From NCBI RefSeq assembly GCF_042186555.1, contig NC_133331.1, forward strand, positions 89,501 through 153,500: a stretch of 64,000 nt of DNA, read 5' to 3'. The position numbers and the translations under genes are program-made. Numbering within the stretch: position 1 is the stretch's first letter; every line of letters starts with the position of its first letter. A model generated the notes under the pieces. That model did not search any database. It saw only the letters and a list, made by a program, of their open reading frames with translations, and had not been told where the DNA came from. The DNA comes from Aquarana catesbeiana. Taxonomy: Eukaryota; Chordata; Amphibia; Anura; Ranidae. Shown piece after piece: positions 35,311-46,254 of this stretch.

Positions 35311-36204
35311 ACGGCCATCTACTGGCCTGTAACTGTAACTTTACCCAATCACACTTGCTGGCATGTTAGGTTGCACGGTGAGGTATGAGGTATATTCCAC
35401 ACTCTCTCTATGGGAAATCTTCTAGTCTACAAGTTTAGTTTTGCTCAGACTTTCTAGTTGGAGATCTGTCACTGATTGCATGGTCAGCTTACTGACTGAT
35501 TTACTTGTTTATTTACATGTTACTCCGGTTATAGTGTTCTATCCCTCTTTTGAGATTTTTGTGCTGTTTTTAGGCCCTATAAATGTCCTCTGTTTAATTA
35601 CCTCACACGTTCTGAGGCCGACACTTGACCCATGAGAGGGCACCCACCTTTAAAAATCCCGCATTTAGCCGTGATAGTATTTAATGGTGTTTTGGGTGCC
35701 TTCTGGTATGGGGGCTGGGTGGTGGTATCAGAACTCCCAATATTTCTATATGATAGTTCTTGTATGCTATTTGTGTAATGATGCATTTATTCACCCAAAT
35801 CCCACCACCCAGCACTCACGTTTCTTTGAAAGTATCCCCTCACCCTATTATTATATATCCCCCAGAAAATACGTTCTCCAAAACCTCCTCCCTTTATCAC
35901 CTGAAGACCCTGTGGTGGCGGACTATACCATTCTTTCCTTTACCTATAGTCCTCCTTCACTGCTTGGTAATTGCCAACCCCCACACAGTTGTGAGTCATG
36001 GTGCTGTTACACCCCTCAGGGTACACACATCGTACCAGCACTGTACTTTACCGATACTGTACAGTTTAGAGGTACGGGAGCAAGTCACCCCCAAACCTCA
36101 TTGGTTTCACCCCAGTTACCCCAACATTAAACTTAAGCCTGCCATACACTGAACAGACCCACATCCTGATCGCCTAGGTCATCACTCTCCCTTCACTTGT
36201 ACTT
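35311..36204 (+). other. L1 inter-ORF region, 3' part
   Basis: No recognisable coding sequence. It includes CTGAGGCCGACACTTGACCC and T-rich stretches before the ORF2 start. Confidence 0.45.
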
Positions 36205-39200
36205 ATGGCGGATGACACAGACCCCCGGGCCTCACCGCCTGACCTACATAAGCACCTACAGACACTCAAACTCTGCTCAATCAATATACAAGGCCTTAAC
36301 ATCCCAGAGAAAAGGTCTAAACTGTTCTATTTCCTACAACGATCGAAAATACATGTAGCACTTATACAGGAAACGCAATTCAGGACGGATAGCATCCCTA
36401 AACTGTATAATCACCAATTCCCACTGGTGTACCACGCTTCCAACACCAAGGCTAAATCCAAAGGAGTCTCAATCTTAATTTCTAAACAATGCCCCCTGCA
36501 GGTGACAGAAGTCCAAAGAGACTCCCAAGGGAGATTCCTATTCATTAAAGGCACTCTGCACCACAGGCCTGTCACAATAGCTAACATTTACGCCCCTAAG
36601 TCGCAACAAGTGGCCTTTTTTAGAGACATCTTCCAATAACTTCTCAGCTTCCAATCAGGTACTCTGATGTCGCTCTGAATCCCTCCCTTGACACATCCAA
36701 CGGTGCTTCCTCCCTAACCTACAGAGCCTTACGAGCTATTAAATTGCAACTCAGCAACCTGTTACTTCACGATGCTTGGCGCACATTACACCCCAACACT
36801 AAGGACTTCACCTTCTTTTCTGCACCTCATAACAAATACTCAAGAATAGACCACTTTTTCTTATCCCAAAATGATCTCACACACCTCTCAAAAGCCACGA
36901 TTGAACCCATGGTTCTTTCTGATCACAACCCCGTATTTATAACTCTAACCCTCCCGACGACCCATGGTAGGTCCAACATATGGCGACTTGATAATTCTCT
37001 ACTGACCGACCTGGTCCATATACAACAAATTACCAGGAGCCTCACCCACTACTTTGCAGAAAATACAACAGAAGACACCTCTCCTATCTCCGTTTGGGCA
37101 GCACACAAATGCGTCATAAGGGGGAAATTTATCTCCCTTGCGGCCCAACGAAACAAACTTAGAAAAGCACGAATTAATGAGCTGACCGACCGCATACTAA
37201 CACTTGAACAAGCATACAAAGCATCGCTAGCAGCTTCCACATTAACGGAACTAACTCAGACCAGAGAAGAACTTCTAGAGGAACTTAGCCACACACTAAA
37301 ACGTAACTACGCCATGACCCAAAAATTATTCTACGAATTCGGCAACAAGTCGGGTAAACTTTTAGCCAGAGCGCTTCAAGTTAAGAAAGCGGCCCATACC
37401 ATTCACAAAATTACAACACCGACTGGCGACGCCCTTGTTACTACGGATGATATCTCTGACCATTTTGGTCAGTACTTCTCCAAACTATACAACCTCCCCA
37501 CCACGCTCCCCCCTGCAGCCACCTCGGACCGAATGACAGCCATTACTGACTTCCTTGCACAATACTGTCCCTCCCCCCTCTCTTCAGATGAATCCTCGGA
37601 CCTTGATCTCCCACTCTCAGGAGAAGAAATTTTAACTGCATTAAAACAAATGAAACCGGGCAAAAGCCCTGGCCCAGATGGCCTGACAGTTAGCTATTAT
37701 AAGTCCTTCCCAGACGCTCTTATTCCCCATCTCACCAAAGCCTTCAATAATCTCTCACCAACCTATAATACGATGAGGGACATGCTTGAAGCACATGTCA
37801 CTCTCATTCCCAAACAAGGCAAAGACCCCTCATTGGTCTCTAACTACTGCCCAATATCACTTCTGAACGTAGACCTAAAGCTCTACGCCAAAGTGTTGGC
37901 AAACCGCATTCTCCCTCTGCTACCCAAATGAATCTCCCTTGATCAAGTAGGTTTTGTCCCTGGCAGGGAGGCCAGGGACAATACTATCAAGGCTCTAAAT
38001 ATCCATCACTGGCTCTCCAAAACATCCACACAAGGTTTTTTCCTGTCTTTGGACGCGGAGAAGGCATTCGACAGGGTGGCCTGGGACTATATGGAAGTGA
38101 CTTTAAGAGTAATGGGTTTCCCATCGCATCTACTCCAAATGATCCTGGCGCTATACTCTGCACCTACAGCTAAACTTAGGATCAATGGCCGCCTGTCAAA
38201 CGCCTTCTCTGTCTCAAACGGAACCCGTCAGGGATACCCCCCTATCCCCGCTCATATTCATCCTTACTACGGAACCAATGCTCCGCAGATTAAGAGACAA
38301 CCCGGACGTCAAAGGCATTAACATTGGTGATAACCACTATAAATTAGCAGCCTATGCGGGTGACGTTTTACTCTTCCTCACGGACCCTATAGTCACTATC
38401 CCCAATCTTAAAGATTTCTCATTATTCAAAACCTTGTCAAACCTTCAAATTAACTTTACAAAATCGAAAGCACTGAACATCTCCCTACCAGCCACACTGG
38501 TCACCCAATGCAAACAGAACTTCCCCTTTACATGGGAATCACAAGACATTACATACCTGGGCATCAAAATACCTACTAAACTACAGGATCTCTACAAGAG
38601 AAACTTCCAACCCGCGCTTCAAAACATACAAGCCGATTTAAATAAATGGCATTTCGGGTCCTTCTGGTTGGGTAGGACAGCCATATTAAAAATGAATGTA
38701 CTGCCCAGACTTCTTTACCTTTTTCAGGCAATCCCCATAAAGCTACCCACCTCCTTTTTTACATCATACAAGCGTATGTGCAGGACTTTTATCTGGGCGT
38801 CCAGGACCCCCCCGACTAAGCTGGGATAGGCTAGTACTCCCCAAGATATTAGGGGGCCTTGGCCTCCCCGACATTCAAAAATACCAATGGGCATGTCATT
38901 TAACTAGGATTGTAGATTGGCATCTTCATCGTTCCAATAAAGCCTGGAATACACTTGAGGATTCTTTCACTAAAACCCCACTGTCACATCTACCCTGGAT
39001 CAATCACAACTCCATTCCTAGAGATTTGGTGACACATCCCTTTATTGGAACCACATTGTCCCACCTTAAATTATCCGGCAAAGCACTGGATTACACACCG
39101 CACCCAGGCCCTATGACCCCTTTGGTCCATAATCCTGACTTCCTGCCAGGCCTTGCCTTAAGAGATCTGCACAGGGAATCATGCACAGCCCCCATCAGGG

Positions 39201-40059
39201 CACACCACTTCTTCCAAAATGGTGAACTCCTCCCCCACCAAGCCATGGCAGCCAAACTCACTGAATACAACATCCCCTTTTACAAGTACCTACAATTAAG
39301 ACACTTTTTTACTGACGCCAAATCCATCTCACTGTGGTACCGAGAGCGTACACCCTTTGAATTGCTATGTGATAGTTCAGAACCCCAACGTCATGTGATC
39401 TCTACTGTTTACACATTCTTATTTTCAAATTGCAAAATTAAAGATGATAAGCTTGTCCGTCGTTGGGAATCAGAACTGTCTATAGACTTAACCTCCACTG
39501 AATGGGAACGTATACACAACCATATTCATAATCCATTAATGCATCCACCCAGGAAAACAGATACAAAATATTCACCAACTGGTATAGGACACCTGACAAG
39601 ATCCACAAAATGCACCCCTCGGTCCCCCCGACATGCTGGCGTTGCAATGCGGCGCTTGGCACCCTCATTCATATCTGGTGGGAATGTCCTCTTATCATAC
39701 CGTACTGGACGGAAATTCACCGCCTTATCACCCAAATTACCTCTTACGCCCCAGACTTCACTCCGGCCCAATACATGCTCCATCACACCTCCATGCCCCT
39801 CTCCTTCTACAAAAAATCCCTTACCCTACACCTTATCAATGCAGCCAACCTCTGTGTCCCGGTTCACTGGAGGAGTTCCACACCACCCACAGTGGCTGAA
39901 TGGTTCAAAAGAGTCGATAGAACGGCCGAGATGGAAAAACTCATTTACCAAGCAAAAGACAATCCGACAAAATTTAATACAACATGGGCTTGCTGGTTAC
40001 ACTTTAGAGTTTCCTCGACGCAGATCATTCCGCCCAGTGACCCAACCTCTCCGCCATGA
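36205..40059 (+). pseudogene. L1 ORF2: endonuclease and reverse transcriptase, multiply broken
   Basis: ATG at 36205. The endonuclease begins CSINIQGLN, VALIQET (catalytic Glu) and IANIYAPK; a deletion near 36640-36665 removes the expected GGDFN block and shifts frame. It then has SRIDHFFLS and SDHNPVFI. Reverse-transcriptase blocks: MKPGKSPGPDGLT, LIPKQGKDP, a TGA stop at 37929, GFVPGREARDN, LDAEKAFDRVAWD, a frameshift in a C run near 38240, then AAYAGDVLLFL, where the catalytic YADD has become YAGD. A further shift near 38820 leads to the C-terminal region, and another near 39610 gives CWRCNAALGTLIHIWWECP, the CCHC-like end. The overall span (~1,285 codons) is normal for L1 ORF2. Two catalytic sites are damaged in addition to the frame breaks. 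Confidence 0.88.
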
Positions 40060-40951
40060 TAGATACTGATCTGTCACAGAAACGTCATAGTGTCTGGCTG
40101 ATCGTGCCCTCCCTCCGTCCATACCCTTCCTCCATCCATACCCTTCCTCCGTCCATACCCTTCCTCCGTCCATACCCTCCCTCTGTCCATACCCTTCCTC
40201 CGTCCATACCCTTCCTCTTACCCAATTGATCCTCACCGATCATACTTAGGTGATCTCCACACCCTCTCAACCTGATACCAACATAACTTCTTCACTGTTC
40301 CGGCAGGAGCACACACCCTAACGGTTTCTGGTCTCCTTACTCCCCCCCCCACTCCTAAACAACATATTATTATTACGGAGCTGCTTCTCAATCATATGGG
40401 TACCGAATAGATTTAACACCACACACATTACTACACATGGCCCCCACCCAATCACAGTTAGAACCCTTTAGGGGTGAATGGGTTTAAGGGTGGCTTTGAT
40501 CGGTACATAACATTACCCCGATTGGACCCCTACCCCCACATCAACCCCTTCTCCCTCACCGATCCCTCCTCCCCCCACACCGACCCCTCCTCCCCCCACA
40601 CCAACCCCTCCACCCACACCAACCCCTTCTCCCTCACACGGAGATGCTTAATGATCCTTAGTCTATACACTTGTTAATTTAGGTATTCCCGTTTTACCAT
40701 AGGAATACTTTACTGGGTCAGAACTTCACCTCCATCACTAATACAGAAGTGACCTAGTAAGAGGCTCAGTTGACCGTATTTTGAACTTGTTCTTTCATTT
40801 CTGCTTTATTTATTGATTGTATGACTTATTGATTGTATGACTTATTGTATGACTTATTGATTGTATTAACAGCTTCTGTTTCAATGTATACCAGATAACT
40901 GTGACTTTATGCATATCTGAAAAATTTTAATAAACATTTATTGGAAAAAAA
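40060..40951 (+). other. L1 3' UTR with pyrimidine-rich repeats and poly(A) signal
   Basis: Seventeen-bp units CATACCCTTCCTCCGTC at 40103-40230, then a CCTCCCCCCACACC-type array at 40545-40640 and ATTGATTGTATGACTT repeats near 40815-40865. AATAAA is at 40929-40934, followed by the A tract at 40945-40953. Confidence 0.7.
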
Positions 40952-40967
40952 AACATAAATAGATTCT
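40952..40967. repeat. Right target-site duplication of the L1 element
   Basis: Exact copy of 32207-32222. The first A residues could belong to the poly(A) tail. Confidence 0.9.
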
Positions 40968-41860
40968 ACTACTTGAAGGTATTTTAAATTCTTTAGAAAT
41001 TTTATCATGTTTGTGTCACAAAATTTCCCAAAAACAACCCATTTCTGTGTAAACTGAGAACATTGATGCCAAGTCACACTAAAGCACTTCTCCGTCATCT
41101 GCTCAGCATGCACGGGTGTGAATTATTTTACTGAACCAGTCGCAGGGATCCAACAAAAAACAGGAAGCAGCACTTATACTGCTTGTACTTCTTGGTGTAG
41201 ATTATACTATCCTCTGTAATCAGGGGAGCAGGGTCTGATTGTTTAGGCCTGCTCGGAGTCTCACAGGCTGCTGCTCTGATTGCTTCTGCCTATATTCTAA
41301 AGTGTTCTAGAGTAAGCAGCCTGAATATCTATGAGACTCCAGCCAATCCCTGGGAAGGTGTGCCCAGTGAGTGGTTGGAGAACCCATAAATAGTCTGAGG
41401 TCTGAGGCAAGGGAGAGAGTTCTTGGGCCCAGTCCTACTGGAGGAGATCCCTGTGTAGAGGCTTTGCCCTAGGGTAGAAGTGCAACTACGAACACGAACT
41501 ACGTTCCAACGAAGCCTTAACTGGGGTTTATTCACAAGCTTAGTCCTGGAATCGGCTTGGATGCCGGAGAGAGCCAGGAGGAAGTAGGTGGGAAAGCGTC
41601 AAACTGTCCTATGGTGGCGTGAGTCTCCCTCACTAGGAAGAACCTGGTGGATATCAGAAGGAGGCAACCAATGATCCTGTGGCTGTGTGAGTAGATAACC
41701 CAAGTGCTGGAAAGTTAGTAACTGTGTCTCTGTAGTCTCTGGGAGAAGTCATAGTAACCATCAGCACCATCTGTAAGACATTCTTACAGACATTATTCTT
41801 CCCAGTCTTCATGAGGGAATCGGGGGGCTTCAATAACTCCATGGCTAACAGAGGACAGAA
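40968..41860. other. Unassigned, possibly LTR-derived
   Basis: CCCATAAATAGTC at ~41390 looks like a TATA region and CTGTAAGACATTCTTACAGACA at ~41770 like an LTR-end palindrome, but no TG...CA pair with a target duplication was found. No exon seen. Confidence 0.3.
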
Positions 41861-41863
41861 TTA

Positions 41864-42306
41864 TGCCGCGTACACACGAGCGGAATTTCTGTCGGAAAAA
41901 TCTTGGATGGTTTTTCGGACGGAATTCTGCTTAAGCTTGCCTTGCATACACACAGTCACACGAAAGTTTGCTGAACTTTTGACCGTCAAGAACGCGGTGA
42001 CGTACAAAACTACGAGCCGAGAAAATGCAGTTTAATGCTTCCGAGCATGCGTGGAATTGTTTCCGAGCATGCGTCGAATTGTTTCCGAGCATGCGTAGGA
42101 ATTTTGCGCATCGGAATTGCTACAGACGATCGGAATTTCCGATCGGAACTTTTTACGAGCAAAAAATCGAGAACATTCTCTCAATCTTTTGCTGGCTGAA
42201 ATTCCGCCAGCAAAAGTCCGATGGAGCATACACACGGTCGCATTTTCCGACCAAAAGCTCTCATCGGTCTTTTGCTGGCCAAATTTCCGATCGTGTGTAT
42301 GGGGCA
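41864..42306. mobile_element. Harbinger-type MITE
   Basis: The left end TGCCGCGTACACACGA matches the right end TCGTGTGTATGGGGCA in inverse orientation at 14 of 16 positions. TTA flanks both sides (41861-41863, 42307-42309), the 3-bp duplication of PIF/Harbinger elements. At 443 bp it has no transposase. Internal CCGAGCATGCGT repeats and further inverted pieces (TTTGCTGGC, GCCAGCAAAAG) give it extensive hairpin potential. Confidence 0.75.
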
Positions 42307-42311
42307 TTAGG

Positions 42312-42978
42312 ATTAGACTTGGGAAACTTAACATTAATAAATCACCGGGACCAGATGGCTTGCACCCGAGGGTACTTAGGGAACTCAGTTAAGTAATTGC
42401 CAGACCATTGTTCCTAATTTTTACTGACAGTCTACTGACTGGAATGGTACCAGCTGATTGGAGAAAAGCCAATGTAGCTCCAATATTTACAAAGGGCCCA
42501 AAATACATCCCTGGGAATTACAGACCAGTTAGCCTAACATCAATAGTATGTAAACTCTTGGAGGGGATGATAAGGGACTATATACAAGATTTTAGTAATA
42601 AGAACGGTATCATTAGCAGTAATCAGCATGGATTCATGAAGAATCGTTCTTGCCAAACCAATCTATTAACCTTCTATGAGGAGGTGAGTTGCCATCTAGA
42701 TAAAGGAAGGCCCGTAGACGTGGTGGATCTGGTTTTTACAAAAGCATTTGACACAGTTCCCCATAAATGTTTACTATACAAAATAAGGTCCATTGCCATG
42801 GACCATAGGGTGAGTACATGGATTGAAAACTGGCTACAAGGGCGAGTTCAGAGGGTGGTGATAAATGGGGAGTACTCGGAATGGTCAGGGGTGGGTAGTG
42901 GGGTCCCCCATGGTTCTGTGCTGGGACCAATCCTATTTAATTTGTTCATAAACGACCTGGAGGATGGGATAAACAGTT
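42312..42978 (+). pseudogene. CR1 reverse transcriptase, first part
   Basis: Contains LNINKSPGPDGLHPRVLREL, a stop in the next codons (TAA near 42391), then MVPADWRKANVAPIF, NYRPVSLTSIVCKLLEGMI, QHGFMKNRSCQTNLLTF, DLVFTKAFDTVPH (the catalytic motif, normally DF.KAFD, now VFTKAFD) and GVPHGSVLGPILFNLFINDL. It stops where the LTR begins. Endonuclease sequences are absent. Confidence 0.85.
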
Positions 42979-43697
42979 TGTGACGGGAGGGCCCGTGGAA
43001 CTCAGAATCCCTTGGAAAGTAGGGGATGTCCTTGTTTCAGCTCCCCATACACCTCTTATGTCTAAGTCACCCTGTGCTATCCTGGCACAGGGTGAGTGAG
43101 AAAATATATCTTGGATTACTTAAAATGGGACAGTAATATTTGTCCACAATATCTCCCAGGATGTATGTAGAGACTATTCTTGGTTTGATTCTGAACTCAA
43201 CCTGTTAATTGAGTGAGCTGATCACATTAGCCTCCAGGACTGGCTAGGAGACGAACAGTCTACTCCTACTATAGTTTGTTGATGACTAGGCTGAGGAGGG
43301 GGGAGATTGTTGTTTGTATTGTTAATTGTAATTAGCTCCAGCTATTGTGTTTATACTACTGTGTGAAGCTCGGTGACCACAAGTCTGTCCTACAGGTCAT
43401 GTCTCTGAGTCACCTAGTCTGGGTAAATGATTTAGTAAACTATCTCATGTTAATTAGGTTAATTAGGTTACAGGTGTATTGTTAGAGTAATATGAGCAGG
43501 AGGGGGGAACCTCATCTTTTACTGTATATAAGACTGTATTCTGGTTCTAATAAAAAATAGTCCATGTTAGCAGTGAAACAAGTGTCGCCTTGTTTTATGC
43601 TTGAGAGCGGTTCGAATATCTGATATCTGAGTCCAGACTACAAGGAAGTGGTATACTGATGGAAGCACTCAAGTGGAGGGTGGGACGTTCCGTGACA
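42979..43697 (+). mobile_element. Solo LTR inserted in the CR1 element (719 bp)
   Basis: TGTGACGGGAGGGCCCG at the left and GACGTTCCGTGACA at the right, flanked by CAGTT on both sides (42974-42978, 43698-43702). TATATAAG near 43525 and AATAAA near 43550 fit LTR promoter and polyadenylation signals. The 5-bp duplication fits a gypsy-type or retroviral integrase. No internal region remains. Confidence 0.88.
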
Positions 43698-43702
43698 CAG
43701 TT

Positions 43703-44980
43703 CAATCTCTGTATTTGCAGACGATACTAAGCTAAGCAGGGCAATAACTTCTCCGCAGGATGTGGAAACCTTGCAAAAAGACCTGAACAAATTAATGGGG
43801 GAGGGGCGACTACATGGCAAATGAGGTTCAATGTAGAAAAATGTAAAATAATGCATTTAGGTGGCAAAAATCTAAATGCAATCTATAGACTGGGGGGAGA
43901 ACCTCTGGGGGATCTAGGATGGAAAAGGACCTGGGGGTCCTAGTAGATGATAGGCTCAGCAATGACATGCAATGCCAAGCTGCTGCTAATAAAGCAAACA
44001 GAATATTGGCATTAAAAGGGGGATCAACTCCAGAGATGAAACGATAATTCTCCCGCTCTACAAGACTCTGGTCCGGCCGCACCTGGAGTATGCTGTCCAG
44101 TTCTGGGCACCAGTCCTCAGGAAGGATGTACTGGAAATGGAGCGAGTACAAAGAAGGGCAACAAAGCTAATAAAGGGTCTGGAGGATCTTAGTTATGAGG
44201 AAAGGTTGTGAGCTCTGAACTTATTCTCTCTGGAGAAGAGACGCTTGAGAGAGGATATGATTTCAATGTATAAATACCGGACTGATGACCCCACAATATA
44301 TAAATACCGCACTGGTGACCCCACAATATATAAATACCGGACTGGTGACCCCCCACTATATAAATACCGGACTGGTGACCCCACAATATATAAATACCGG
44401 ACTGGTGACCCTACAATATATAAATACCGGACTGGTGACCCCACAATATACAAATACCGGACTGGTGACCCCACAATATATAAATACCGGACTGGTGACC
44501 CCACAATGTATAAATACCGGACTGGTGACCCCACAATATACAAATACTGGACTGGTGACCCCACAATATACAAATACCGGACTGGTGACTCCACAATATA
44601 CAAATACCGGACTGGTGACCCCACAATATATAAATACCGGACTGGTGACCCCACAATATATAAATACCGGACTGGTGACCCCACAATATACAAATACCGG
44701 ACTGGTGACCCCACAATATATAAATACCGCACTGGTAACCCCACAATATATAAATACCGGACTGGTAACCCCACAATATACAAATACCGGACTGGTGACC
44801 CCACAATAGGGAGAAAACTTTTTCGCAGAAGGGAGTTTAACAAGACACGCGGCCACTCATTACAATTAGAAGAAAAGAGGTTTAACCTTAAACTATGAAG
44901 AGGGTTCTTTACTGTAAGATCGGCAAGGATGTGGAATTCCCTTCCACAGGCGGTGGTCTCAGCGGGGGCATCGAACGTTT
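43703..44980 (+). pseudogene. CR1 reverse transcriptase, second part, with repeat expansion
   Basis: After the LTR the frame resumes SVFADDTKLS, so the catalytic FADD pair is intact, followed by MRFNVEKCKIMHLG, EKDLGVLVDDRLS, LVRPHLEYAVQFWAP and VLEMERVQRRATKLI. Several frameshifts and a stop in YEERL occur on the way. From EDMISMYKY the frame enters eighteen ten-residue repeats of the type RTGDPTIYKY and then returns in frame to the family's normal GRKLFRRREFNKTRGHS and MWNSLPQAVVSAG. Confidence 0.82.
44270..44806. repeat. 30-bp minisatellite within the CR1 coding region, ~18 copies
   Basis: Units ACTGGTGACCCCACAATATA then TAAATACCGG or CAAATACCGG, all 30 bp, so the host frame is preserved through the array. 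Confidence 0.95.
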
Positions 44981-45009
44981 CAAGAAACTATTAGATAATC
45001 ACCTGAACG

Positions 45010-45182
45010 ACCACAACATACAGGATATATAATGTAATATGACATATAATCACACAACATACAGGATATATAATGTAATACTGACATATAATCACACAAC
45101 ATACAGGGATATATAATGTAATATGACATATAATCACACAACATACAGGGATATATAATGTAATATGACATATAATCACACA
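45010..45182. repeat. ~43-45-bp repeat in the CR1 3' UTR, 4 copies
   Basis: Units CAACATACAGGGATATATAA, TGTAATATGACATATAATCA. Confidence 0.88.
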
Positions 45183-45245
45183 CATGGGTTGGAATTGATG
45201 GACTTGTGTCTTTTTTCAATCTCACTTACTATGTAACTATGTAAC

Positions 45246-45769
45246 ATTCTGGAAGAGCTCAGCAAGGTAGATAAGTCCTCAAAGTGTTCAGTTCTGGGGC
45301 ATCCCATGCTTCCTTTGCCCCATCCAAGTTCAACGTTTCAATAAAAACCCTAAAAAGACACCCCTAGACTGTTCCTTAGAGCTAGTGGAAGAGTGAAGAA
45401 AATGATGTGTGCTTGGTTGTGTGTGTGATTTAACTGGGAGGGGGAAGGGAACCAGTTCTTTAGCGGCTCTTTAGGGGGTGTGCTACACATCCCCTGACTT
45501 CAATGTCACCAAAGAACTCAGAAATCAGGAAGCATCCACATTTCAGGTGTTGAATGTTGAAGCTTGTGGCAAAGGTTGCAGCGCTGAAACGCTAAATGTT
45601 GGAGACATGGGCCAGAAGGACACAGAAGGAGCCACAGAACTTGACTTGAATGTTGAAGGTAGGAGACATGAGCCACCAGATGGCAAGTCTTCTATTGCAA
45701 GGAACGTTCATCTGAAATCTTTTTTTGCAACTGACAGGTAGAGTTGGGCAAACAGTTCGGGCCCCCCCC
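45246..45769. other. Unassigned DNA
   Basis: No transposon ends or exons recognised. An 87-codon open frame at 45478-45741 has no homology I can name. Confidence 0.3.
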
Positions 45770-46085
45770 TTCTGAACAATACCAGACCAGGCCACATGCC
45801 CGCAACATGGGGGGGGGGGGCACCCCAAAGCACCTTGTCCCAAAGTTGATGGGGCCATGGGCACCTTCCCCACAACCCTGGCCTGTGTTTGTGGGGGTTT
45901 GAGGGCATGGGACTTATTGGAATCTGGAAGCCCCCTTTGACAAGGGGGCCCCAGATCCCACCTCCCCATTTGAATGAGTAAGGGTACATTGTACCCCTAC
46001 TCATTCACCAAAAATAGTGTCTAAAATAAAGAAAAACAGCTTTGACAAGTCCTTTATTAAAAAAAATAAATAAAAAAAACAATGT
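45770..46085. mobile_element. Second copy of the fold-back family, intact centre
   Basis: Shares CCCAAAGCACCTTGTC, CTTCCCCACAACCC and GCCCCCTTTGACAAGGGGGC with the 26548 arm, and shows the centre as GAATGAGTAAGGGT, ACATTG, TACCCCTACTCATTC. The right part matches 28340-28430 (TTGACAAGTCCTTTATT). The outer ends are missing. Confidence 0.65.
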
Positions 46086-46254
46086 CCCCCGATATAGAAC
46101 GATCATCATTTATGACGCCAGCCACACCGCCAGACCCCAAGAAAAAAGAAGAAGCTCAGCCCGCATAGAAGGCTAACAGTCAAATGCCTACTCCACCGGA
46201 TGACAGTTCTTAAATAGGTAGAGGGAGGGGTAACCTGGTGATGTCAACGACCGG
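46086..46254. other. Short unassigned segment
   Basis: Nothing recognised; leads into the satellite. Confidence 0.3.

Larger units (their letters stand above)
32223..40951 (+). mobile_element. Full-length L1-clade LINE, 8.7 kb
   Basis: The body runs from GGGGGGCGTGGCCTGACC to a short poly(A) tract, flanked by a 16-bp target-site duplication. It contains a 5' UTR of ~115 bp, ORF1, a long inter-ORF region enlarged by a minisatellite, ORF2 and a 3' UTR with AATAAA at 40929-40934. The target-site duplication and tail mean it inserted by target-primed reverse transcription as one unit and was not 5'-truncated. Both ORFs are now broken, so it is immobile. Frogs carry several L1 and Tx1 lineages; which one this is needs phylogeny. 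Confidence 0.88.
42312..45245 (+). mobile_element. CR1-type LINE, 5'-truncated, interrupted by a solo LTR
   Basis: Starts within the reverse transcriptase and ends in the octamer repeat ACTATGTAACTATGTAAC (45227-45245) after GGAATTGATGGACTTGTG, the characteristic CR1 3' end. The solo LTR at 42979-43697 splits it. A coding minisatellite (44270-44806) and a 3' UTR minisatellite (45010-45182) lie inside. Confidence 0.85.

Noticed and set aside
45478..45741. 87-residue plus-strand frame
   Set aside because: No recognisable domain, splice sites or conservation evidence; length is compatible with chance.
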